64,000 bases of DNA from DASSUW01 sp963730535 (GTDB lineage Bacteria > Actinomycetota > Thermoleophilia > Solirubrobacterales > Solirubrobacteraceae), in NCBI GenBank assembly GCA_963730535.1, contig CAVSRU010000003.1:124001-188000 (forward strand), given 5' to 3'. The position numbers and the translations under genes are program-made. Below are positions 33,843-41,346 of this stretch, piece after piece. The notes below the pieces were generated by a model. The model did no database searches and was not told where the DNA came from. It saw only the letters and a program-made list of their open reading frames with translations. Each line of letters starts with the position of its first letter. Positions within the stretch are counted from its first letter, which is position 1.

Positions 33843-34460
33843 ATGCCAGACGGGCTGCGGGAACGCAAGAAGCAGCGCACGCGCGAGCAGATCGTCGAGG
33901 CCGCCATGCGCCTGTTCGCCGACCGCGGCTACCACGCGACGACGATCGCCGACATCGCGAGCGCCGCCGACGTCGCGCCGCGGACGTTCTTCTCCTACTT
34001 CCCGTCGAAGGAGGCGGTCGTCTTCCACAACGTCGACCGCGACCTCGACGCCCTGGCGAGCGCGCTCCGCGACCGCCCGGCCGGCGAGACCGTCTACGAC
34101 GCGCTGCGCCGCTGGATCGACTCGATGTTCGACGACTGGATGGCCGAGGAGGACGAGGCGCTCCTGCGCAAGCGGCTGTGCCGCGAGGACGAGGGGCTCG
34201 CCAACTTCGAGGGTGGCGTGCTCGTCCGCATCCAGGAGCTGCTGCTCGAGGCGATCGCCGAGGACCTCGGCGAGCCCCCGGACGCGCTCCGGCCGCGGCT
34301 CGTGGCCGCCGCCACGATGGCGGCGCTGACCTCGATCGAGGGCACCTTCGACGAGAAGATCGGGCAGCGCGGCCCGGCCGACAAGGCCGAGGTGCTCGCC
34401 GTGCTCGACGACGCGATGCTGTTCCTCAACGGCGGCATCGACGCGCTTCAGGATCGGTGA
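33843..34460 (+). CDS. TetR-family transcriptional regulator
   Basis: 205 residues from ATG 33843; seven more codons are open upstream, but they overlap the -10 box. N-terminal helix-turn-helix (TREQIVEAAMRLFADRGYHA, TTIADIASAADVAPRTFFSY, FPSKEAVVFHN) and an all-helical ligand domain. It is divergent from the MMPL exporter with about 80 bp between starts, so it is the likely repressor of that exporter and of itself. The ligand is unknown. Confidence 0.93.
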   Translation: MPDGLRERKKQRTREQIVEAAMRLFADRGYHATTIADIASAADVAPRTFFSYFPSKEAVVFHNVDRDLDALASALRDRPAGETVYDALRRWIDSMFDDWMAEEDEALLRKRLCREDEGLANFEGGVLVRIQELLLEAIAEDLGEPPDALRPRLVAAATMAALTSIEGTFDEKIGQRGPADKAEVLAVLDDAMLFLNGGIDALQDR

Positions 34461-34462
34461 AG

Positions 34463-34468
34463 TAGCGT
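34463..34468 (+). promoter_or_regulatory. -10 box TAGCGT marking the original start of the oxidase gene
   Basis: TAGCGT, then 6 nt, then GTG 34475. This promoter geometry supports GTG 34475 as the original start codon of the following gene, although a one-base shift separates it from the conserved frame. Confidence 0.45.
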
Positions 34469-34556
34469 TGCGCCGTGGCCGACCTGGCGCAACCACTCCC
34501 GCGATCAGCAGTGCCGCCCGCGCGCGATCGCGCACCCGCAGTCGACGGATGAGCTG

Positions 34557-35933
34557 GTGCAGCTCGTGCGCGACGCCGAGCAATCGGGCTCGACGGTGCG
34601 CGCGGTCGGCGCCGGACACGCATGGTCGGACGTCGCGCTCACCGACGGCACGCTGGTCGAGACCGACCGGCTGACGGGCCCGCTGGAGCTCGACGACGGC
34701 ACGCTCCGGCCGGGCGCGCTCGAAGGAGCGCCGCTCGTGCGCGTGCGCGGCGGCACCCGCGTCCGGGAGCTCAACGCGCTGCTCGAGTCCCGCGGGCTCG
34801 CGCTCCGCAACATGGGCGGCTACGACGGCCAGGCGATCGCCGGGGTCGTCTCCACCTCCACGCACGGCTCCGGGATCCGGTTCGGGCCGTTTCCGGACGT
34901 GGTCCGCTCGCTCGACCTGGTGGTGGCGCGGGGAGCGCTCGTGCGCGTCGAGCCGGAACAGGGCATCACCGACCCGACCCGCTTCAGCGGGACGCTGGTC
35001 CAGGACGACGACGTCTTCGCCTCTGCGGTCTGCGGGATGGGCTGCATGGGCATCATCGACTCGCTCGTCCTCGAGGTGCGCTCGAAGTTCTGGCTGCGGG
35101 AGCGGCGGGTGGTCCGGACGTGGGACGAGGTCCACAGCGACCTCGAGGGCGGCGTCCTGGACCGGCACGACCACTACGAGGTCTTCGTGAACCCGTATGC
35201 GCGCAAGGACGGCCGCCACGACGTGCTCGTCACCACCCGCGACGAGGTCGCCGAGCCGGGCGCCGGCTCGCCGGGCGACGGGGAGCGGCACCCGCTGATC
35301 GAGATCCAGTCCTCGATCCCGCTGGTGTGGGTGGCGCTGCGGCTGGCCGCGCGCTGGGTGCCGCGCCTCGTGAGCACGCAGTTCGGCCGGACGCTTCGCC
35401 GGATGGAGGACGAGAACTACACGCAGGTCTCCTACCGCGTGTTCAACATCGGCGCCGCCAACCACCTGCCCGCCCTGTCGATGGAGATCGGCGTGCCGGT
35501 CGAGGGCGACAACCACCTGCGCGCCGTCGAGCGCCTGTTCGAGGTCGCCGACGAGTGCGCCAGGCGCGGGCTCTTCCACACCTCGCCCATCTCGCTGCGC
35601 TTCGTCGCCCCCTCCCGCGCCTACGCGTCGATGATGTACGGCAGCCCGACGATGATGATCGAGCTGATCCTGATCTCCGGCACGAAGGGCGGCCGCTCGC
35701 TGCTCGCCGAGCACGAGCGGCGGCTCGCCGAGTTCGGCGCCCGCCCCCACTGGGGCCAGTACAACACGCTCGGCCCGCAGTCCGGGCTCGCGACGCTCTA
35801 TCCCCGCTGGGACACCTGGCTCGAGGTGCGCGAGCGCTTCAACGAGACCGGCGTCTTCGACTCCGAGTTCACCGATCGCGTCGGGATCTCCGGGGCTGTC
35901 GATTTCCGCGGCTCTCGTTTGTCGTCGAGCTAG
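34557..35933 (+). CDS. FAD-linked oxidase, sugar-1,4-lactone oxidase type (5' end disrupted)
   Basis: 458 residues from GTG 34557 as it stands. Conserved sequence continues upstream in frame (TWRNHSRDQQCRPRAIAHPQ, from about 34482), but the frame reaches a stop at 34458 without any start. GTG 34475 with a leaderless promoter is one base out of frame, so the gene probably has an extra base near 34480. FAD-binding features: VGAGHAWSDVALTDGTLVET, GGYDGQAIAGVVSTSTHGSG. The C-terminal HWGQYNTLGP matches the family's HWGK-like motif. It likely oxidises an aldonolactone or alditol. Confidence 0.85.
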   Translation: MQLVRDAEQSGSTVRAVGAGHAWSDVALTDGTLVETDRLTGPLELDDGTLRPGALEGAPLVRVRGGTRVRELNALLESRGLALRNMGGYDGQAIAGVVSTSTHGSGIRFGPFPDVVRSLDLVVARGALVRVEPEQGITDPTRFSGTLVQDDDVFASAVCGMGCMGIIDSLVLEVRSKFWLRERRVVRTWDEVHSDLEGGVLDRHDHYEVFVNPYARKDGRHDVLVTTRDEVAEPGAGSPGDGERHPLIEIQSSIPLVWVALRLAARWVPRLVSTQFGRTLRRMEDENYTQVSYRVFNIGAANHLPALSMEIGVPVEGDNHLRAVERLFEVADECARRGLFHTSPISLRFVAPSRAYASMMYGSPTMMIELILISGTKGGRSLLAEHERRLAEFGARPHWGQYNTLGPQSGLATLYPRWDTWLEVRERFNETGVFDSEFTDRVGISGAVDFRGSRLSSS

Positions 35934-35960
35934 AAGACGGCGAGCGAAGGAGGCAGTCAC

Positions 35961-36581
35961 ATGGCCGAGCAGAACGGAAGGCGGCGCGTCGTGGCGTCGA
36001 CGTTCGTCACGCTCGACGGCTACATGGTCGGGCCGGACGAGGACATCAGCTGGGTGATCGACGGCTTCGACGCGGAGATGCAGGAGGACATCGCGGATGC
36101 GATGAGCCGCGAGGCGGACGTGTTCGTCTTCGGGCGCGTGACGTACGAGATCTTCGCGGCGTACTGGCCCAACGCGGTGCCCTACGACGAAGGCGACGAG
36201 GTGAACCCCGCGGAGGGGAAGGAGGACCCGCGCATCATCCGGGCGCTCAACGAGTCGCCCAAGCTGGTGGCCTCCCGGACGCTCGTCGGGTCGGACTGGC
36301 ACGGCACGCGAGTCGTGCGCGACGGCCTCGAGGACGAGATCCGAAGCCTCAAGCGGCAGCCGGGGAAGGGGATCAGCATCCAGGGCAGCGCGAGCATCGT
36401 GCAGACGCTTGGGCGAGCAGACCTCATCGACGAGTACCGGCTCTTCGTGCACCCGGTCATGCTCGGCGCCGGCACGCCGCTCTTCGCGGGCGGCGCCGGC
36501 CGCCAGGACTTCGAGCTCGCCGACCTCAAGCGTTACGCGAACGGCGTCGTCGCCATGACCTGCACGAGGAAGGAGGCGTGA
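35961..36581 (+). CDS. Dihydrofolate reductase-like (RibD C-terminal domain) protein
   Basis: 206 residues. RibD_C/DHFR-like fold: VASTFVTLDGYMVGPDEDIS, DVFVFGRVTYEIFAAYWPNA, then KGISIQGSASIVQTLGRADL and EYRLFVHPVMLGAGTPLFAG. Such stand-alone proteins probably reduce small pterin- or ribosyl-like or other substrates with NADPH. It is followed at once (TGATG) by a DGPF protein and the ECF42-type sigma factor, a known gene neighbourhood in actinobacteria. Confidence 0.9.
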   Translation: MAEQNGRRRVVASTFVTLDGYMVGPDEDISWVIDGFDAEMQEDIADAMSREADVFVFGRVTYEIFAAYWPNAVPYDEGDEVNPAEGKEDPRIIRALNESPKLVASRTLVGSDWHGTRVVRDGLEDEIRSLKRQPGKGISIQGSASIVQTLGRADLIDEYRLFVHPVMLGAGTPLFAGGAGRQDFELADLKRYANGVVAMTCTRKEA

Positions 36582-36916
36582 TGGCCCAGTACGCGGTGCT
36601 GATCTACGAGGCCGCCGAGGAGCTCCCGCCGGAGGTGCTCGAAGCCCACGGGCGGCTGCCCGAGCGGATCGCCGAGCTGGGCGGCCGCGAGGTCGCCGGC
36701 ATGGCGCTCCAGCCCAACGAGACGGCGACCACGATCCGCGGCGGCGTGGTGACCGACGGGCCATTCATCGAGACCAAGGAGGCGCTGGCCGGCGTGTTCG
36801 TCATCGAGGCGCGCGACCTCGACCACGCGATCGCGGTGGCCAAGCTGACGCCGATCGTCGACGGCGGCGTCGAGGTCAGGCCGCTGCTCGGGTTCGAGGT
36901 CGCGGAGACGCGCTGA
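36581..36916 (+). CDS. YCII/DGPF-domain protein, ECF42 partner
   Basis: 111 residues. ATG 36581 overlaps the stop of the preceding gene (TGATG). The YCII fold carries the diagnostic motif DGPF (GGVVTDGPFIETKEALAGVF). DGPF proteins are encoded next to ECF42 sigma factors and are thought to act in the same stress response, though their chemistry is unclear. Its stop overlaps the apparent CTG start of the sigma factor gene. Confidence 0.92.
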   Translation: MAQYAVLIYEAAEELPPEVLEAHGRLPERIAELGGREVAGMALQPNETATTIRGGVVTDGPFIETKEALAGVFVIEARDLDHAIAVAKLTPIVDGGVEVRPLLGFEVAETR

Positions 36917-38143
36917 GCGCTGCCGTCGAGCAGGCCGTCGCCGACGCGCACCGTCGCGAGTGGGCCTCCGTGCTCGCCGCGACGGTGCGAACCACGCGCG
37001 ACCTCGACGCCGCCGAGGAGGCGGTGCAGGACGCCTACGTGCAGGCGCTGCGGACCTGGACGCGCGACGGCGTCCCGGACCGGCCGGGCGCGTGGCTGAC
37101 GACGGTCGCGCGCCGGCGCGCGCTGAACGCGATGCACCGTCGGACAACGCTCGAGACCAAGCTGCCGCTCCTGCTGGAGCCTGAGGACGCCGAGATCTCC
37201 GAACCCGACGAGATCCCCGACGACCGCCTGCGGCTGATCTTCGTCTGCTGCCATCCGGCGCTGTCGCAGGAGTCACAGGTGGCGCTCACGTTGCGGCTCG
37301 TGTGCGGCGTGGCGACGCCGGACATCGCGCAGGCGTTCCTCGCCACCGAGGCGACGATGGCCGCCCGTCTCACGCGCGCGAAGAAGAAGATCGTCGCCGC
37401 CCGCATCCCGTTCGCGGTGCCGGCCCCCGACGAGCTGGCCCAGCGCGTCGATGCGGTCCTCACGGTGATCCATCTCCTGTACGCGACCGGGCACACCGCG
37501 CACTCCGGCCGTGATCTCGTGCGCGACGACTTGACCGAGCGCGCACTCGACCTCGCCCGCATGCTGCGGGTGCTGCTGCCCGCCGACCGCGAGGCCGCCG
37601 GCCTGCTCGCGCTGCTGCTCGTCCACCATGCGCGCCGCGCCACGCGCACGAGCGTCGACGGCCGCCTGCTGCGGCTGGAGGAGCAGGACCGCGCCGCGTG
37701 GGACTCCGAGCCTGATCGCCGAGGCCGATCGGCTCCTGGTCACCGCGCTGCGAGCCGGTCCGCCCGGGCGGTTCACGCTGCAGGCGGCGATCGCCGCGCT
37801 GCACGCGCAGGCCCCCAGCTACGCGGAGACCGACTGGGGCCAGATCCTGGAGCTCTACACCGAGCTGCTGCGGGTCTGGCCGTCTCCCGTCGTCGCCCTC
37901 AACCGCGCGGTGGCGGTCTCCATGGTCGACGGGCCTCAGGCGGCGCTCGTGGAGGTCGAAGCGCTCGAGCGCGACGGCCGCCTCGCCGGCTACCGGTACC
38001 TGCCGTCCACCAAGGCCGACCTCCTGCACCGCCTCGGCCGCGACGCCGAGGCCGCCGACGCCTACCGGGCAGCGCTCACGCTCAGCGAGAACGCGGCCGA
38101 GCAGGAGTTCCTGACCGAGCGCGTGAGATCCACCCGGCGCTGA
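36913..38143 (+). pseudogene. ECF42-type sigma factor with C-terminal TPR-like domain, frameshifted
   Basis: Sigma region 2 (WASVLAATVRTTRDLDAAEE, AVQDAYVQALRTW), region 4 and the ECF42 extension (RLIFVCCHPALSQESQVALT, LLYATGHTAHSG) are in one frame to about 37704. From 37712 the conserved tail continues in the next frame (SLIAEADRLLVTALRAGPPG, LNRAVAVSMVDGPQ) to 38143, so there is one extra base. The N-terminus has no ATG/GTG/TTG, but CTG 36913 in CTGA overlaps the DGPF stop and gives the expected length. Intact, it would drive stress genes together with the DGPF partner. Confidence 0.8.
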
Positions 38144-38146
38144 CCC

Positions 38147-39331
38147 TCAGCCGGCCGTGACTTGGACGGACGAATCCGTGTCAGCGTCCCTGATACCAGT
38201 GTGGAAGAGCCGCAGGTACGGGTCGTAGCGAAACCGCCGCGACCGCCGTTGCCCGGTGATTTCCCGCACCAGCCCGAGCTTCTCGAAGCGCCCGATCAGC
38301 TTGTTCGCCGTTGCGAACGTGACGCCCAGCCGCGAGCTCACGAAACTGACGTTGACGATCGGTGACTCGAAGAGGAGCGAAAGCAGCTTCAGCGCATTTG
38401 GTCCAAGGTGCTCGGCGAGCACGCGCGTACGGTGCTCCTCGCGGAGCTCGAAGATGCGCTGCGCCGTTGACGTCGCTTCCGCTGCCGTCTCGGCTACTCC
38501 ACGCAGAAAGAACCGCAGCCAACCCTCCCAGTCGCCACGGCGGCGGATTGCCGTCAAGCGATCGTAGTACTCAGCACGATTCTCCTTAAGGAACACACTC
38601 AGATACAGCAACGGCCGGTGAAGCGCACCGCGGTGCATCAGCAGAAACGTGATCATCAACCTGCCGACACGGCCGTTGCCATCGAAGAACGGATGGATCG
38701 TCTCGAACTGGGCGTGAGCCAGTCCGACGTAGACGAGGTCGGGAAGCTCACGGTCGTCATGCAGGAACCGTTCGAAGTCGTTCAACGCGGCATGCATCTC
38801 AGGCACTGGCGGCGGGACGTAGGTCGCGCGGGCGATCGGCACCTGGCCTGCGCCGAGCCAGTTCTGCAGGTCCCGAAAGTCGCCCGTGCGCCGGCTGGCG
38901 CCGCGACCCGAACGCAGGAGCTCGCCATGAATCTCACGGATCAGGCGCAAGGAGAGCGGGAACTCCGGCAGCCGCCTCAAGCCGTAGTTCATCGCGTTCA
39001 CGTAATTGACGACCTCGCCGACGTCACCGGCCGGGCCGCGTGGCTCTAGCTCGATGTTGAGCAGGTCCTCGAGCGTGCTCTGCGTGCCCTCGATCTGCGA
39101 ACTCAGCACGGCCTCCTGGCGCACGTACATGGCGACGAACAGATCAGGATCCGGAACGGTCTGGATGACCCCGTCGAGCCGGCCTAGCGCGAGGTCGGCG
39201 CGGGAGAGGAGCGATACCAGTTCGTTGTCGAACCGGAGCGGAGGCGCCGGAGGCAGCGGCGCAGGAACGAAGTACTCATAGCCTGCCGCCGGAACGAAGC
39301 GCCCTGCTCGCTCCGCGATGCTGTCGACCAT
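38147..39331 (-). CDS. fic: Fic-family protein (AMPylator type) with winged-helix tail
   Basis: 394 residues from ATG 39331. Complete Fic motif HPFFDGNGRVGR (213-224) for AMP or other nucleotide transfer. An N-terminal inhibitory helix motif S77-x3-E81-G (SSQIEG) makes it a class II, self-inhibited Fic protein. The last 90 residues look like a winged helix (ALKLLSLLFESPIVNVSFVS, LGVTFATANKLIGRFEKLGL), which could bind the palindrome at its own promoter. It modifies target proteins in the cell, or acts as a regulator; the target is unknown. Confidence 0.93.
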   Translation of the reverse strand: MVDSIAERAGRFVPAAGYEYFVPAPLPPAPPLRFDNELVSLLSRADLALGRLDGVIQTVPDPDLFVAMYVRQEAVLSSQIEGTQSTLEDLLNIELEPRGPAGDVGEVVNYVNAMNYGLRRLPEFPLSLRLIREIHGELLRSGRGASRRTGDFRDLQNWLGAGQVPIARATYVPPPVPEMHAALNDFERFLHDDRELPDLVYVGLAHAQFETIHPFFDGNGRVGRLMITFLLMHRGALHRPLLYLSVFLKENRAEYYDRLTAIRRRGDWEGWLRFFLRGVAETAAEATSTAQRIFELREEHRTRVLAEHLGPNALKLLSLLFESPIVNVSFVSSRLGVTFATANKLIGRFEKLGLVREITGQRRSRRFRYDPYLRLFHTGIRDADTDSSVQVTAG

Positions 39332-39335
39332 CACG

Positions 39336-39375
39336 TTATTGTAGCGACCGCCCTGCAACTACAATAAGTAGCTAC
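39336..39375 (-). promoter_or_regulatory. Leaderless promoter and operator of the Fic gene
   Basis: A perfect 9-bp inverted repeat, TTATTGTAG (39336-39344) and CTACAATAA (39359-39367), has a 14-bp spacer. Its proximal half contains the minus-strand -10 box TACAAT, 6 nt before ATG 39331. An extra palindrome, GTAGCTAC, follows at 39368-39375. The AT-rich patch stands out in this GC-rich window. It is a likely autoregulatory site. Confidence 0.6.
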
Positions 39376-39495
39376 CGCTGACGCGAGTGTTTCAGCCCGC
39401 GTTCAGATGGCCTGAGATTCTTGACTGTTATTGCGATGCGGGGCCCATGGCTATCGCACCGTTGGGCAACCGCTCGGGATGATCCAGGGTATCGG

Positions 39496-39672
39496 TCAGT
39501 CCGCTTCGCGGTCCGGCTCGGTCGCGGGCGCGTCGCCAGGCTCCACGGGGGGAGCGGCCGCTGCCCGCTTCCTCGCATCCTTCCTGGCCTGCTTCTCCAG
39601 GCGCTTCTCGCGCACGGCTCGCTCGCGGTTGAGCTTCGCCATGGTCGTCTTGTGCTTCGAGCTCGACGCCAT
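39496..39672 (-). CDS. Small Lys/Arg/Ala-rich conserved-looking protein
   Basis: 58 residues from ATG 39672 (KHKTTMAKLNRERAVREKRL, EKQARKDARKRAAAAPPVEP, then an acidic tail ending PDREAD). It is below usual length cut-offs, but the sequence is non-random. It starts 3 bp after the stop of the other small basic gene and ends before a promoter-free gap. The composition suggests a ribosome- or nucleic acid-associated helix; no function known. Confidence 0.55.
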   Translation of the reverse strand: MASSSKHKTTMAKLNRERAVREKRLEKQARKDARKRAAAAPPVEPGDAPATEPDREAD

Positions 39673-39675
39673 GCG

Positions 39676-39888
39676 CTATGGCCGTCGCTTCGCGAGCTCG
39701 GCGCGCTCGAGCTTGTCGGCGGCGACCTGTCGTGCCGCCACCACCTCGTACGCAGCCTGCCGCCGCGCCCTCGAGCGCCTGCTGGCCTGCTCGTTGCGGC
39801 TCGCGATGGCCTCCTTCTCCGCCCGCCAGGCCGCCTCGCCGCGCTTCGGAGCCTCCGCCGGACGCTGCTGCTTGCTCGTGTCGCCCAT
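39676..39888 (-). CDS. Small basic helical protein
   Basis: 70 residues from ATG 39888 with GAGAGGTGG upstream. Sequence MGDTSKQQRPAEAPKRGEAA, then WRAEKEAIASRNEQ and a long Arg/Ala helix ending AELAKRRP. Forms a two-gene unit with the 58-residue gene 3 bp downstream. Function unknown. The ribosome site and the pairing raise confidence that both are real. Confidence 0.6.
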   Translation of the reverse strand: MGDTSKQQRPAEAPKRGEAAWRAEKEAIASRNEQASRRSRARRQAAYEVVAARQVAADKLERAELAKRRP

Positions 39889-39932
39889 CGCGCCACCTCT
39901 CGTCTTTTGATCGCCGTGCGCCAGGCGGCGGA

Positions 39933-41159
39933 CTATACCGGACTTCGATGTCTAGAAATGACTATCCTACGTCTGCCATGGCGCAACCGGGTACCTGGTC
40001 GTTCCTCACCAACCACGCTCAGGTGCTCATCTGCATCGCGCAGGACCCCGGCGTCCGTCTGCGCGAGATCGGCGACGCGGTCGGGATCACCGAGCGGGCC
40101 GCGCACCGCATCGTCGGGGAGCTCGCCGACGCGGGCTACGTGTCCCGCGAGCGGATCGGCAGACGCAACCGCTACGCGATCCGCCCGGACCTGCCGGTCC
40201 CGGACTCCCTCGCCCGCGACCGGCGCGTCGGCGAGCTGATCGCCGTCCTCACCCAGTAGCCAGGCGGCCCGCCGTGCCGCGGGCCGGAGGCTCCACAGCC
40301 GATCGGCTCCGGCCCAGCCTGCGTAGGCGAGCGCGCCCGCCGTCCCGGTCGCCGTCAGCAGGACTCCCGCCGCCGCGGTGAGCGCGGCGCCACCGGCACC
40401 GAGGATGACGACGACGGCAGCGGCGCCGACGCTGGGGCCGATCGGGAGCTGGCTGAGCGTGACCATCGCGATCAGCACCGCCGTGGCGTCGAACAGCGAC
40501 GCGTCGACGCCAACCGCGTGGAGCATCAGCCAGTTGCGCGCGATCTGGGCGAAGACGGCCACGAGGATCAGCCCGATCACGCCGCTGCGGCCGTTCAGGC
40601 TGCGCAGGACCGCCAGGCCGCTCCAGAACCCCTCGCGCCACCGGCGTGCCAGCTTTCGGAGGCCGGCGACGAGCAGCACCGCCGCGGCGACGAGCACGAT
40701 CGGCAGCCACCACGGCAGGCCGAGCGGACCCACGAGCGTGAACGACGCCAGAGCCGCGAGGACGCCCTCGATCGTGAGGATCGGCACCTCCGCGGCGATC
40801 AGCGCCGGCACGCGCGGGGACTCGGTCGGAGCCGTGCGCCGCAGCGCGGCGATGCGCGCCGCCGTGCCGACCTGGCTGTTGAGCTGGCTCCCGAGATACC
40901 CCACGCCGGCGGCTCGGAACAGGCGACGGCGTCCGACCGTGCCGCCGGCGGCCACGACGCAGACGTGCCACGCCTCGGTCCGCACGACGAGCGCGAGGAG
41001 CTGGAGCGCGGCGGCGGCCAGCAGTACGACGATCGGCGCCGCCTGAAGCGCGGTGGCGAACTCCTCCCGGCGATCCGCGATCACGTACGCCAGGACGCCC
41101 GTCACCGCGATGGCACCGGCGACGGTGGTCACCACGTTCCGGCGCAGCATTCGCGACAC
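39933..41159 (-). CDS. Flippase-like / lysylphosphatidylglycerol synthase TM-region protein
   Basis: From GTG 41159 with AGGAG 7 nt upstream; ATG 41150 is also possible. About eight hydrophobic helices in 300 residues, with YLGSQLNSQVGTAARIAALR and IAAEVPILTIEGVLAALASF typical of the UPF0104/LPG-synthase TM family (AglD-like flippases). The recognisable protein ends near 40260. The open frame then continues 320 bp antisense through the winged-helix gene to 39933, so the real 3' end is unclear and a frameshift giving the stop at 40249 is possible. Confidence 0.7.
   Translation of the reverse strand: MSRMLRRNVVTTVAGAIAVTGVLAYVIADRREEFATALQAAPIVVLLAAAALQLLALVVRTEAWHVCVVAAGGTVGRRRLFRAAGVGYLGSQLNSQVGTAARIAALRRTAPTESPRVPALIAAEVPILTIEGVLAALASFTLVGPLGLPWWLPIVLVAAAVLLVAGLRKLARRWREGFWSGLAVLRSLNGRSGVIGLILVAVFAQIARNWLMLHAVGVDASLFDATAVLIAMVTLSQLPIGPSVGAAAVVVILGAGGAALTAAAGVLLTATGTAGALAYAGWAGADRLWSLRPAARRAAWLLGEDGDQLADAPVAGEGVRDRQVRADRVAVASADPLAGHVARVGELPDDAVRGPLGDPDRVADLAQTDAGVLRDADEHLSVVGEERPGTRLRHGRRRIVISRHRSPV
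39978..40259 (+). CDS. Winged helix-turn-helix regulator, MarR/ArsR-like
   Basis: 93 residues from ATG 39978; ATG 39948 in frame would add ten. One compact winged helix: WSFLTNHAQVLICIAQDPGV, RLREIGDAVGITERAAHRIV, GELADAGYVSRERIGRRNRY. No ligand domain is present, so it may bind DNA constitutively or sense through oligomerisation. A TATCCT box lies 9 nt before ATG 39978. The convergent membrane protein frame runs antisense through the whole gene. Confidence 0.82.
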   Translation: MAQPGTWSFLTNHAQVLICIAQDPGVRLREIGDAVGITERAAHRIVGELADAGYVSRERIGRRNRYAIRPDLPVPDSLARDRRVGELIAVLTQ

Positions 41160-41334
41160 GACCCGACTCCTGACGATGGCGCTGGTGGAGTTCAGGTTGT
41201 GAGGCTGGGCTCCCGGTCGCCATGAGCCTACCCTGGCCTGCCGCCTCACGATCCTCAACTTGGAAGGTGACCGCTCCTCCCCTGCGACGCAGACGCTGCC
41301 GGAAGATTGGCCCATCTGGCCAACGCGGGAGGCG

Positions 41335-41340
41335 TAATGT
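41335..41340 (+). promoter_or_regulatory. -10 box TAATGT, leaderless start of the amine oxidase operon
   Basis: TAATGT lies exactly 6 nt before ATG 41347, the first gene of the polyamine operon. Confidence 0.5.
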
Positions 41341-41346
41341 CGCTTC

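Noticed and set aside
33516..36764. Minus-strand open frame of over 1000 codons
   Set aside because: It runs antisense through the TetR, oxidase, RibD-like and DGPF genes and in the wrong frame of the MMPL gene. Its composition is low-complexity Arg/Ala/Pro; it is an artefact of high GC at third positions.
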